DNA of 64,000 nt. It comes from Amanita rubescens. Taxonomy: Eukaryota > Basidiomycota > Agaricomycetes > Agaricales > Amanitaceae. The notes under the pieces were generated by a model. That model ran no database searches. It was given only the letters and a program-made list of their open reading frames with translations, and was not told where the DNA came from. Within the stretch, counting starts at the first letter, position 1. Each line of letters begins with the position of its first letter. Below are positions 1 through 13,441 of the stretch, piece by piece. The stretch spans positions 248,001-312,000 of the forward strand of contig WION01000006.1 of the NCBI GenBank assembly GCA_015039365.1, read 5' to 3'. A program made the position numbers and the translations under genes.

Positions 1-3000
1 ATGATTTCTTCAGTAAGCACCCAGAGGGTAAGATCTCGGAAGGGATCGTACCTCAGAGTTTCAGGCCGTTCCTTCCGACGCATATACAGTATGCTCTCAG
101 TGAGTTGCCTGCTTCTAGTGCGTTGTGCAGAGGCTAAGAAGCACGCGTTAGCTGTTCCTATATTTAACATTGATAAGAGGCCGTTTGCTTTGATCTGCGC
201 GTACAATGTGTCAGATCAGAGTAAAAGATTCGTGAGTTTGGATATTTCTCCGTTTCTTCTGCCGTATGAATCATGCAAGGTTCAGTTGGAAGGTCACGAG
301 TTGTCGTATCTTCGTGCGATCGGTTAGTCCTTTTTCGCATCTGCTCTCTGCCGACGATCCTAAGCCGAAGCCAGGGGTTATCATCCTTTCGGCTGTTTTG
401 AAGCGACGAATGATGCTTGCGGATAAAGCAAAGAGCCTCTTTATTTCCAAGTGGGTAAATTTATTACCTATTATGATTAGACGCTAAGATGTTACTTGCT
501 AGCATATCGCATGAACTTCGAACACCGCTACACGGGGTAAGTGAACGGACAAATTACACCAAGATTGCCGTTGCCTCATTGGTCTTAGATTCTCGCCGCC
601 GCCGAGTTGCTTAGCGACAGTTCTCTCAATCACTCGCAAGCGTCGTTCCTGCAAACGGTGCAAGCATGCGGAACGTCCCTCGTTGAGACCGTCAACCATG
701 TGCTTGATTTTACGAAACTGAGCGGCAATTCCAAATCAGGAGGTGTCGAAAATGTCATTGCACCATCAAAGTGTGTTTTATATATATATTGGTTCGTGTG
801 ACTAGAGGTGTTTACTTGGCGTTTCTGGACAGTGTGGATCTGTTGCAACTGGTGGAAGAAGCTATCGACGGCTGTTGGGTTGGTCATCGAGCTCGAACGG
901 TCATCACGGGCGATTCGGGCATTGGAAGTCTCTACTCCCCGCCTAAAGACAATCCGGGGTCACCTTCAACCTCCAAGGCGAAGCTGGTGGAGACAATTGT
1001 TGACATTGGATATCGTTCCGAGGTACGAATTCGAGTTGCAAACATTTCGCTCACTAGTCCTGATCGTACACTTAGGGCTGGTTGCTGAAATGTGAGAAGG
1101 GCGGCATCCGACGGATTCTGATGAACCTCTTTGGCAACAGTCTCAAGTTTACGAACGTACGCTGCAGAAATTGTCCGCGGACGGTTGCAATTCATTGATA
1201 TTACAGGACGGCTTTGTACATGTGCAGTTGCGGGAGCTGCCTCTTACGAAAGAAGACCCGCGGAACAAGGTGAAGGTTGAGCTGAGCGTTGTGGACACTG
1301 GCAAGGTGAGGAGTGGTGCAAGTTGGTTTTGTAACATTGTTGCCAACGCTATTTCAGGGAATAAGTCAGAATTTTTTGAAAGTGAGTGTTGTTGGTTCAG
1401 CGCGTTGTCGACCGTTGATTTCTGCTTTTACTAGAATCAATTATTCCATCCTTTCTCGCAAGAGAACCCGTTGCAAACTGGTACCGGCTTGGGTCTTGCA
1501 ATTGTCAGCAGCATCGTCTCCTCTGAGAGTGTCAAAGGCACCATTGACGTCCGGAGCGAAGAGGGTGCGGGAACAGAGATTAGGGTTACTTTCCTTGCGG
1601 AGAAACCTGACGTCAGCGATACTGAGCCCATTCCTGGTATAATGATGTTCAGAAAGGAAGATGAAGCGTTTAACAGACCTACCGTCTCCCTCATCGGTTT
1701 CGACCCCACTGACCACAAAGGTGTTCAGATCTTGCGACCCCTCCTCTTTACGTATTTGAAGACTTGGTGGAATTTCAGGATTGTTGGCCCGGACTACGGG
1801 GATATTTTGATCCTCAATGAAGATAGCACGCTAGTGAAGAAGGCCACGGAGGAGCACGATACGCGGCATTCATTCATCATCATGTCCGCTGCTCGAGGGA
1901 GCCCGACGTTGATGGCCATCGCGAGCGATTACGAACGCATCGGCGGGTTTTGTAGGATTTTGTATAAACCCGGAGGACCCTATCGTCTATGGACCACACT
2001 TAAGCTTGCCGTGCATGCTATCAAAATTGGATCACGATCGAGGTGCTCGTCGGCGGACGGAAAAATGGAAAATGGATTGCAGACATCTTCAGTCTGTTAT
2101 TCTTGACAAGAACACGAACAAGTCGAATACGAATCTATTCCGTCGGAAATCGGAGGATTATAAGCACAGGCCTCGCACGCTTTTGAGGCGGCCGTCGATG
2201 ACGCCACGAACAACGTCTGGACACCTCTCTGGCTCTCGGGGGTGGGCGACTTCGATCATTGAAAAGACACAGGGTCACGATGACTCTATGCAGACTATCA
2301 ATATCGGGACTGGTGGAACTCTCCTCAAGGCGTCTATTTGTGCTTCAGAGAAGCCGAAGCGAAAATACCGTGTTCTTGTGGTCGAGGACAACAACATACT
2401 TCGGAATTTGCTGTGCGTTACTCTTGCTTAGTGGGCAGGTTTCTTTTATTAAATGATTTATGTAGAATCAAATGGCTGTCGAAGAAGGTATACACTCAGA
2501 GTTCAGGTTGTTTTTTTGAACAGTTTGCTGACTGATGAATGCAGGGGTATAATTACTGGGAGGCTGTCGATGGACGTGATGGAGTGACGGCGTTCAAGGA
2601 GCAAGGTCCCTTTTGAGTGCGTTTGTTATCGTTGCGAAAGGTGAATTTGAACTAATCTTACGGGCAGCGTCGTTCTGCTGGATTTGTCCATGCCAGTGTT
2701 GGATGGTATGTTATCGATAGTTGTATATATATATATGGACGCGCGTTGATGTTTTCCACAGGTATCGCGGCCACAGTTGAAATACGTGCGTTCGAGTCGA
2801 CACGCCCATGTGAGGCTAATCAAGTTCAACGTACGCGTATACTCGCTCTCACCGGAATGTCTTCGCTGGAGGACAAGCGAAGAGCATTCGACGCAGGGGT
2901 TGACGGATAGTACGTGCGAGTCTAATTAACCACCGGGCTTTATCTTGACCTGTTTTCATCAGCCTCGTAAAACCAGTCGCTTTCAAAACTCTCGACGAAA

Positions 3001-3026
3001 TGTTCCATCAACTAGGGGTACTCTAA
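1..3026 (+). CDS. GAF-domain hybrid histidine kinase, 5' truncated by window edge
   Basis: Two-component phosphorelay sensor that autophosphorylates on His and passes the phosphate to its own receiver domain. Pieces in order: the end of a GAF domain (HALAVPIFN, then LEGHELSYLRAIG); a HisKA box ISHELRTPLHG with the phospho-His codon at 510-512; the HATPase N box (NLFGNSLKFTN, about 1120-1155); G1 (VVDTGKGIS); G2 (TGTGLGLAIV, about 1475-1505); then a receiver domain starting KYRVLVVEDNN with phospho-acceptor Asp at 2691-2693 (VVLLDLSMPVLDG) and the conserved Lys in YLVKPV. Spliced through introns at 232-279, about 314-375, 451-502, 537-588, 771 onward, and several more to 2910-2962; each junction restores the family sequence. 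Stop at 3024-3026. The N-terminus (more GAF, perhaps a kinase-like or PAS region as in other fungal hybrid kinases) lies upstream of the window. Exact class not determined. Confidence 0.9.
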
Positions 3027-3428
3027 TTTGGATTGGTCTTTTCTTTTTCTTTTACCTTCGTATGATGATATCACGAATTAGCATTCACAGCAGTTCAAGG
3101 TTCGACATTATTTATTTCATTGGGTTGATATACCTCTTTGCTCTCAAACTTTTGATATCTCACCATCGCATCCTGGTTTTTATGATCCCCTCTCTCGTTT
3201 CCTACATACTGTAGCCTCATAGCCCTTTTTTGTGTCTGTAGATTACGGCCTTAATACTCTGTACCTCTTCGATTTAGGATCACATCCATCCATCCGATGT
3301 ACCACGTCAATTGCAACACTGTTATTGATTGTTGGAGTGCGCTTCCGCGGACGGGTTTGGTTGGTATAGTATACATGGTTAGATGACATTTTACTTTTTC
3401 TTTAAATATCGAGCACTCCTGCTCGGAT
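3027..3428. other. Convergent intergenic region
   Basis: AT-rich spacer between the 3' ends of the histidine kinase and homocitrate synthase genes. It presumably holds both 3' UTRs. I see no coding signal. Confidence 0.6.
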
Positions 3429-5192
<1,764 letters not shown>

Positions 5193-5533
5193 TGTTTTTT
5201 TTTTTTTGAAGGGGAAGGAAAAGATGGGTTACGGGTATTGATTTAGCGCGGGCTTTCTATAAGGATCTCTTCGCAAAATTCTGACTCAGGAAGATGATGA
5301 CATCACGTGTGAAGATGACCGCTACGCTACAGCAGTTTAATGTTTAACCCCAACATACTTATATCCTACTAGTATACGTATAAGCAATTGCGGCACATGC
5401 AAGCCTATACGCCGCCTTTCCCGCCGTATCAGTGCTTGTTACATTATTATAATATTATTGTCCGTCACTGGTCATAATGGGTAACCGTATATAGTCTGTG
5501 AAATTGGGTCCATCGGCCGAAATCGTCCTGCAG
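5193..5533. other. Promoter region of homocitrate synthase
   Basis: Contains a T-tract in the 5' leader just before the start codon, the TGACTCA and CACGTG motifs, and an AT-rich stretch near 5450 that may be the 3' end of the ZNHIT1-like gene. No ORF worth calling. Confidence 0.5.
5282..5288. promoter_or_regulatory. GCN4/CPC1-type bZIP site TGACTCA
   Basis: A perfect TGACTCA palindrome lies about 90 bp upstream of the homocitrate synthase ATG, with a CACGTG core 16 bp further upstream at 5304-5309. The preceding gene also reads leftward, so 5193-5533 is the promoter of this gene only. TGACTCA is the established Gcn4/CPC1 target of amino acid biosynthesis genes. Function here is inferred. 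Confidence 0.5.
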
Positions 5534-6212
5534 TTATACGACCCGCCGTTCGCACCGTGTCTCGTTATGTAGGCCTTCGCAGTTGCGGTCGCAGTACGGC
5601 ATGGCACATTTGCGGCATTTATAGTGCCCCCAGTTACCACAGACAGAGCAAAGTAACCGTGGTGGATACGGGGACGGAGGTACGGCGGCTGTCAGATACG
5701 TGGGTATCTCTGGTGGCAAGGCGGCTAAGTTCTGATTGTGGCTAGTATATAATTCTGTCAAGTCCAAAGGTATATTTGAACACACCGATTCTTCGATCCA
5801 TGTCGCCAGACTTTTCCGATATAATAGTGCAGTGCGCACGTTCATCGTCGATTTCTTCTTCGTAGCCGCGGGTGAATTCCCTTGCATCTTGAGGCTGCGT
5901 TTGTCAGAAATAGTCTGTCGTGCTCGTACTTTCGCATTCCGGCCTCCATCTTCGTCTTCATCGTATGGAAGAAGTGTAGGTTCCGCATAATTGGAACGCT
6001 TTAGACATTTCAGTACTACTTTACAAGCATAGATCCATAGGGTCTTACTTCAAGTTCCTCAAGGTGTCGTTTCGTCCTCTTGGCAATAAATTCGGGAGTC
6101 AGAGTCTGCTGCTGACTAGAATGAGCCTGTCGAGCATCTTTACACAGGTGAGATTAGCCATTTGGGCAATTGAGAGGTAAAACATACGTTGCTCCCTTCC
6201 TTTAGGTGCCAT
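5534..6212 (-). CDS. VPS71: HIT-type zinc finger protein, ZNHIT1/Vps71-like (SWR1 complex)
   Basis: Small chromatin-remodelling subunit expected to act in the SWR1 complex that deposits H2A.Z. Start ATG at 6210-6212 gives MAPKGREQ, then an intron, then HARQAHSSQQQTLTPEFIAKR and a basic helix. The C-terminus is a zf-HIT module: LLCSVCGNWGHYKCRKCAMP followed by YCDRNCEGLHNETRCERRVV, with the full Cys/His ligand set. Ending a few residues after ETRC is characteristic of ZNHIT1 rather than other HIT-finger proteins. It is divergent from the lyase-kinase fusion gene, sharing a 133-bp promoter. Three or four exons; the internal boundary near 6000-6050 was not fully resolved. Confidence 0.85.
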
Positions 6213-6345
6213 CAGTTATGCGATATGGTTAGGGTTTAACTTTATTATTGTCGGACGAGCACGCCATTATGTGCCAAATTTCAATTGTGTGAGCTTCCAC
6301 ATATTATACGTCTCGCTCTTTTCTGTACCAACGAGACGAGCAAAA

Positions 6346-9300
6346 ATGGCTCGCTTTGGCATCGTTAAGGACTTGGCCTGCGATCTGCCCACGCCAGAGC
6401 CAGAATCACCAAGAGCACACAGAAAACCATACCGATTCTCAACACTATGCGCCACGGTTGAGAACCCAAGCATGAAAGACCAATATGGCAGCAGTTCAGT
6501 GCCGATATATCAAACAGCAACGTTCAAAGGAGTAGCTGGCGAATACGATTATACCAGAAGTGGAAATCCCACTAGAAGCCATCTACGTATGACATCCCTT
6601 CACGTCTATGAGTTATTGTGACCGTGCTTCTAGAGCATCATATTGCCAAAATTTCTGCTGCTGCTCATGCTTTCACAGTGTCATCAGGCATGGCTGCCCT
6701 GGATATAATCCTGCGCATCCTCAAGCCTGGTGATGAAGTTATTGCAGGCGACGACCTTTATGGCGGCACAAATCGATTACTAGGATATATTCGTACGCAT
6801 GTTGGTGTAACAGTACACCATGTAGACACCACAGATGCAACCACTCTCCACCCCTATATCTCTACCAAAACAACCATGGTACTCCTCGAATCACCAACCA
6901 ATCCTCTTCTCAAGATTGTAGATTTGGCGACGATCAGCAAAGACGTCAAAGAGCGCGCGCCGAACGCGATTGTGGTGGTGGATAATACCATGATGAGTCC
7001 ATATTTGCAGCGACCGCTAGAACATGGCGCGGATATCGTGTATGACAGCGCGACAAAGTACCTTAGCGGACACCATGACCTCATGGCCGGTGTAATTGTC
7101 TGTAACAGGGACGACTTGGCAAAGGTATGTAACCATCCTTAGCAGTATTTGCACCCCATATTGATTCACTTATGCAATTCAGCAAATGGCGTTCGCAATC
7201 AACGCAGTGGGGAATGCACTGACCCCGATCGATAGTTTCCTCCTGCTTCGCGGAATTAAAACGCTTACATTACGTATGGATAGGCAACAGGCCACCGCCC
7301 AGCTCGTTGCAGAGTTCCTACATTCGCTGGGTTTCGTTGTCCATTACCCAGGACTGCCGGACCATCCCAGAAAAGTCATTCACGACAGGATTTCGAACGG
7401 GGCTGGAGCTGTCTTGAGCTTTGAGACTGGATGCAAAGAGTTGAGCGAAAAAATTGTAGGAGGTACAAGACTGTGGGGTATTAGTGTCAGTTTTGGCTGT
7501 GTAAACAGTCTGGTTAGCATGCCATGTGTTATGTCGTACGTATTCTTCTCTTCGCAATTCTATTACGCTCAGCCGTCGCTGTCAGGCACGCATCCATCGA
7601 TCCAGCTACCCGTGCCGCTCGTGGGCTGCCCGAAGACCTCATCCGTCTGTGCGTCGGTATTGAAGACCCCCGTGATCTTCTAGACGACCTTCAACACGCG
7701 TTGATCGACGCGGGCGCAATCGCCTTCAGTGTCTCTGACAACAAATATGTACGTACGACAGAAGCCATAACGAAGGCGGTGGAGGAACTTGCTTTGAAAG
7801 ACAACTTCCAACGACGAGACCAGAAAGCGTGGTTTGTAAGCGCGCCAGGCAAAGTCATATTATTCGGCGAACACGCGGTGGTGTATGGGGTGGTGAGTAT
7901 ATTTCATGCGTATCAGGGCCAGGGGTAAGAAGTGCATTGGGAGTGGATGCCATTGTCACTTCGGGGTAAGTGGGCCTGATCGCTGCCCACGAGATCCAGA
8001 ATATTCTTCCCATCTATATGGAGTAGAAGCCTTTACAACACAATCTGACCAATTTGATTTCAGACTGCTATTGCGGCATCGGTAGATCTACGATGCTATG
8101 GCCTTGCAACTCCCAGGCACGACGACAAGCTTTCGGTTCACTTCCGTGACATCGACGACTTCCATTGCGAGTGGGATATTGATTCATTACCCTGGGATGC
8201 TGTGACTCCCATCCCAGCGGGCGAGGAGCATCCGGACGTGTTAGATCACGCCTTGATCGATGCCCTGAACAACAGTGTGCTCAAGACACTAGAATCGGAA
8301 AAGAAGCAGGCCTATGCAGCAAGCCTTGCCTTTCTGTATATTTACATGAAGCTAGCGAAACCCGATGCCCGGTACGTCGTGTCCATTTACTTCTTGGCCG
8401 CCGCTGAATGTCCTACAGGCCTGCCCTGGATTTCAAGGCCCGAGCCAGTCTTCCCGTTGGAGCTGGGCTTGGCTCTTCTGCTTCGTTCTCGACATGCGCA
8501 GCATCTGCATTGCTACTCCTCCATGGTCGGATCACACCCCCAGTACCCTCTGACGCTGAGACCAGTCATGTACACATTTCTGATCAAAGCCGGAGGGCTA
8601 TACCTCCTTCTGTGGCCGAAGAAGTCAATAAATGGGCTTTCATCTCTGAAAAGATCCTCCATGGGAATCCAAGCGGCGTGGACAACAGCGTCGCTGTGTT
8701 CGGTGGGGCATTGGCGTATACCCGAGCCGGATTCGGTCGAAAATCTGGTATGGAGCCCATTCAGGGGTCAGTGTCCCCGTTGTCTCTTCGTCGCGGATAA
8801 ATAATTGACCGCTGGCTCCCCATCAGATTCAAGTCCCTGAAATTCCTGTTAACAAACTCAAAGGTTCCGAGAGATACTAAGAAACTTGTTGGAAATGTTG
8901 CTGAACTAAAAGCGAGAGTAAGCTAAGGTCTTCGATTTGTGTTCAATTATAGACCTGAACGTAAACTAGGAACCAGAATTAGTGGGCAAAGTCCTCGAAG
9001 CCATACAGGGTATCAGTGATAAAGCCAGGAGGACACTGGCGGATCCTGAGCTGACTCGTGACTCATCGTTATCCGCCCTGTCTGTGAGTTTTATCAGTGC
9101 TTCTCTCTTCCAGCAGAACGTACCGACTTTCTCAGGCTCTCATCAATGAAAATCATGGCTATCTTGTCACTCTTGGAGTGTCACATCCATCCCTCGAAGC
9201 GATCCGAAAAACTACCGCTGACCCATACGGTCTGAGCACAAAATTAACTGGCGCTGGCGGAGGGGGCTGCGCCGTTACTTTGATTCCTGATGGTACGTCT

Positions 9301-9655
9301 GTTTTAAAACTCTTGGTCGCGGTTATAAAACTCATACCTACTTTCATCAGATTTTAATAATGAAAGTCTGCAGGATCTGATCAATAATTTGATCCGCACG
9401 AAGTTCGACCCATATCTTACATCTGTCGGAGGAAGCGGCCTAGGAATCTTGTCACCCTATCACGCTGGTAGCTATCTGAGATCCTCGACTCCTCCTGCCT
9501 CAGAGGGTCAGGTTACACCTCCCCCAGAAACACCGCTAGAGGACTCGCCTGGCAATCCAATGGATCTAGATGTTTTACGTACATCATTCGGAAATGTAAC
9601 AGTCGAGGACCTCGCAGCATGGGCTTCGAGTCTTGGTCACTGGTCATACGTTTAA
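6346..9655 (+). CDS. Cystathionine beta-lyase - mevalonate kinase fusion
   Basis: Model: join(6346..6586, 6634..7124, 7183..7535, 7586..7892, 8064..8371, 8419..8766, 8827..8917, 8970..9083, 9136..9292, 9351..9655); the lengths sum to 2715 nt, 904 aa in one frame. Residues 1 to about 430 form a PLP-dependent Cys/Met metabolism enzyme (PIYQTATFKG, SSGMAALD, ESPTNPLLKIVDL, Schiff-base Lys222 in DSATKYLSGHHDLMAG), which cleaves cystathionine to homocysteine in methionine synthesis. From Trp444 the same frame becomes a GHMP kinase: WFVSAPGKVILFGEHAVVYG, PVGAGLGSSASF, GNPSGVDNSV and KLTGAGGGGCAVTL, all mevalonate kinase (ERG12) signatures. No in-frame ATG lies between the two domains, so the kinase has no start of its own. 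A 171-nt intron, long for this genome, splits the kinase just after its first motif. Domain calls are firm; that both act as one polypeptide is inference. Confidence 0.85.
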
Positions 9656-10229
9656 GACGTGCCTTCTTAGTGTTTGTGATTGGGCTTAACAATTTTAAGT
9701 AGTCCCACTTCCGAACTCGCTCATTTGTCTATATCACTTGTATTTTACTGTAGTATATCCCTATGTAACTTTCGTTGTACAGATCTATGTAACTCTGGAC
9801 TGGGTTGTCGTTCGATACGCAAGTCCGTGCAGAAAGGCTCTTTGCGGATTCAGAGACCCGGCCAGCGGTGCGTCGAGTTAGACTTATTCGAAAGTTACTT
9901 TACCTATTACCTTGACGTCACTATTATTTGCCCTCTTGGACCTGATCGAAGATCTACGAACTCAATCTCAATAACGCAGCACGCCCGCTCTGGGGAAATG
10001 AAACGAGCAGGAATTTTAGGGTAGTGGAATAAAGTACACCGATGTGCCCATGTTACAAAATAAGATTACATGTTAATTGTTACAGTAACCAGTAATGCCA
10101 ACCAGAAAATCCTCCACCAATGGACCAATACTATGATTAGCTGTGAGGCAGCTTTTTTTTCCCTTTTGACGTCCGACGACTAGATGATGGGTTAGTACAA
10201 AGGTATGGTACAGAGTAGCGTCACGGACT
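9656..10229. other. Convergent intergenic region
   Basis: Spacer between the mevalonate kinase stop and the sesquiterpene synthase stop. It contains one TGACGTCA palindrome (9913-9920) that is not in a promoter position. No coding signal. Confidence 0.5.
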
Positions 10230-11465
10230 TTACTCGCTATCTGACGTATCCGAATCGGTCGCATATACAATTTCTTTGGGCCGAAGAGTCACAACAAGAG
10301 TTTCCTTTACTTCCAGATGCTTCACGCCAAAGTAGCGTTGAGATTCAAAACTCCAACTTCGAACTGTCTGAGTAAATTTCTGGGGCGCTAGCCACGTAAC
10401 TCACTTGAGATTTCCAACAACCCAGCATTCCAGACCGTGAATAAATCGATGTATTTGGGCATCGATTGAAGGGCCGAAAGATCCTATGCTGGCCTTTGCT
10501 ACCAGGAAGTCATTCATCAGTTCTTGGCAATATTCGCCAATATAATCGACGGCGTCTTGAAGGCCAATCTTCTTCTCTTTCATGAGGACGGTAACGATAT
10601 TGTTGCCGTGATGACCTTTAGCTTGTTCCATATTGTAGGAATAAACATCCTGACGCAGTGGTGTCAATGAGAGTGAGTGATCCGATCGATGGAAGCGACG
10701 CACATTAGTCCAGCAAACAAGGTCGCAAGCTGCATCAAGAAGTTGCCTGAAAATTGAATCCTCAAGGACCTCGTCAGGAAGGTCTGTTCCATGAGCGTAT
10801 TCAATGAGGCCGAAACAGTTAAGCACGGCACTGTTGTTGCGACGAAGTCGGACGTAAGATTGGACGTCCAGCACAAAATCCTTTTCCCTTAGCTCAGCCT
10901 CTATCCCGACGGCATACGTGTAAGCAACATTGTATTCGTAGAATCGACGCGCCGCATTTGGACCGGCGGTGCGCAGAAACCGCTTTCGGAAACTGGTGGA
11001 GAGTTAGAGATGATAATGGAGATCACGAACACAACTTACTCCTTTGTGATTTGAGCGACGACAGACCCATCGTCCCAGTCAGGATCTTGTAGTGCACAAA
11101 TGTATGTATGAAGAATGCTGCGAGCGTCCGCCCCATTCATGTCGTCACTGAGTTCGTCGATGACGAAGAGTAGGTTAACCTGGACGTAAAATTAATCCAA
11201 GGCAATGGACGAACAAAATTGTTCTTACAAAGTCACAGGCCGTCCTAAATTGTTCATAACCGGCGTAAGGGTAGGTGTGTGATACCAGGAGCTCGTTACA
11301 TCCCTGAATAAAAAAAGCCTGCTTTCTATCGGTAAAGACATTGAAGCTGTTGATCCAAGCTCGAGACTCTGCGCTTGCGTCGAGGTAATACGGATTGACA
11401 GACCCTTTGAACGGGCATTGGCTCTTCAGATCAGGAAGGATGAATTGACGAGTGCCGAAGGACAT
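10230..11465 (-). CDS. Class I sesquiterpene synthase (basidiomycete type)
   Basis: Metal-dependent cyclase expected to convert farnesyl diphosphate to a sesquiterpene. Start ATG at 11463-11465 ([19 protein letters not shown]). Motifs after splicing: the Asp-rich metal site DELSDDMNG (a D-E-x-x-D form), the NSE triad [13 protein letters not shown] (N-D-x-x-S-x-x-x-E), and the C-terminal [10 protein letters not shown] characteristic of basidiomycete synthases. The protein continues to an acidic tail DSDTSDSE before a stop at 10230-10232. Expected length about 340 aa, normal for the family. No P450, oxidoreductase or transporter lies beside it, so there is no obvious classical cluster; the neighbour is mevalonate kinase, which feeds the same precursor pool. 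The product cannot be predicted from sequence. Confidence 0.88.
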
Positions 11466-13441
11466 CTTGCTGCGAGAGTACAAAGCGCAAGGGGCAGAAA
11501 ACAAAGACTGAGATACTGGCAAAGTCAAGGCCCGTCTTTTATACGCAGAAAGCTCAGGCATACTTGGTCAGTAGCCGTTGTTGACTCCAAAGACCACACA
11601 GTACGATTACTGCATCCCGATCTAATCTGAGGTGGTTCTTGCCAGCACCTGTCCAATCTACAGATTTACGCGCGACGGGATAGATTCGAGGAGAACAACT
11701 TTCCGAATCCAGAAGGGAGGGATTCAGGAACGAGCCTATAATACCGTTTCGATACTTGCCCAAAAAGAGGTAATCAAGCCAAGGAGTAAAGGACACGAGC
11801 TGTTCTTTGGAACCCGATGTGTTGACGTAAAGTCGATTGCCAAAGCACGCTCGGCGGGCGTCTCTGAATTGCCTTCATCCCGGGACTTCCTCCGACCCTC
11901 TAGGATTGCATTTGTCCTTGTTTGTTGTCTTTATCTAGGCAATTCTGTTGCCTGATGTGGGTGAGCGTTCAGTCCAAACTGGTTCGTCTATGCCAAACGG
12001 TGCTTTTCACATTGATGGTGATACTCTTTGGTTGTATCAGTGTCGCCTAACGTGAAGCGCTTGAAGTACTTATTCAAAAGCATTTCCACCAGGTACTTTT
12101 AGTTGACGAGCGGCGTTCAGGGTGCGAGATCATATCGGAACCATAGACTACAGAGCGTAGTCCCCGTGGTAGCTCGTACAAGATACTATGATCCTGGCAG
12201 ATCAGTTATGGTGAATTGTCAAACTAAATCAATCTCGGCGTGAAGGCTCGCAAGGAAGTTTAAGAATGTGCGCTTGCCGATTTACCGAGGTCGTTGCGAT
12301 AAATATCACCTGTGTATCCGAGGACTTGTGAAAGGGACTTACAATAAACTATCAAGGTATTGTGTCGCTACGAGGCAACTCTCAGATATACTACGAGCGC
12401 CTTGAAACAGGGCATTTCACGTTCCAGACGCGCTGTATATAAGAACACAGGCACCAAGAAGAATTTGAGTTGTCCGAGATGAAAGAATCCTTACAGTGGT
12501 CTATTTTTTCCGCTCCTTGTCGGTGTTGAGACTGATGTGGCAACTTGTTAGATCAGCGGTATCCGCGGAAGCTTAATCTCTGCTTGGGACCGTAACTGAG
12601 AGCTGATTACCGCAGGTGATGTTATCAACACTGATATGAAAAACGTAGAACGACATTTCGAGTTGATCAGTATAGGTTCGACAGGCGAAACTGCGCAACT
12701 TACTATACAAGTTTTTGTTTTCTACGTACGTGGAGCGCGTGGGATAGTAATCAGCAGCAGATGCAGTTCGATCACAGGTGCTGTCGACATGTCCGTGGTT
12801 CAAGGGGAAGTCGAAAACGTAAGTATCGCGCAGTGTATGTGGCTTTGTACACTGGTGACATTGCCCATAACAACGTCATGAGGTGCGCCAGGTGTGCCTA
12901 GCTAAACCCTAAATTCCTTCGGCGTGGAGTAGTCTGGAGTAGTCTTACACTTCCCGATATCGGGGAAAGTTTCCTCCTGCCGGATCCGAGTCAAGGCAGA
13001 GTTGATGTTGTGCAACTTAGATTGAATTTTCTATCATTTTCCGTGGAAGTTTAGTGACGAAAAAGGTAATTGTACGACTTACTGGAGTTCCCAATATGTT
13101 TGTCCGAATAGTGATGATTACGTCGAAGAAGCTCGAGCACAACTCATCCTGAGTTTGATCAGGCAAAGAAAAAAGAAGTACGACTCATGTTCAGCTTAGG
13201 GCATGATAGGGCATGTTCCATTTCAAATCGCCATTTGCAGAGGCTTGCAGCATTCTTAAACCTCTATTCGGAAAATTTGGTGAGGAGGATGATCACATAA
13301 ATGGTCATCCTTGATAGTTTCTCGAGAAAGCCTAGTATACAACAATATAGATGATTGGCAACTGGGGAATAACGAGGGAGTAAGATATTGGCGAATAACC
13401 CGAGCTGCCGAATTAAGCAGAAAGTCCAGTGAAGGAAAAGC
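11466..13441. other. Gene-poor region between sesquiterpene synthase and RPB5
   Basis: About 2 kb with only short ORFs (for example 80 codons at 11554-11796 minus and 107 codons at 11632-11955 plus) that resemble nothing I recognise. A 10-bp tandem repeat GGAGTAGTCT lies at 12926-12945 and a palindrome CCCGATATCGGG around 12953-12964. I cannot tell whether it is decayed coding DNA. Confidence 0.4.

Noticed and set aside
7524..7928. Mevalonate kinase as a separate gene starting at the ATG near 7524
   Set aside because: That ATG lies inside the lyase intron 7536-7585 region and its frame upstream of 7586 does not resemble either enzyme. The segment after 7586 encodes the conserved lyase C-terminus, so the ATG is not a kinase start.
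9913..9920. TGACGTCA as a regulatory site
   Set aside because: It lies between two convergent 3' ends, far from any promoter; probably chance.
12926..12945. Tandem GGAGTAGTCT repeat as a mobile-element end
   Set aside because: Only two units, no inverted repeats, no target-site duplication and no transposase nearby.
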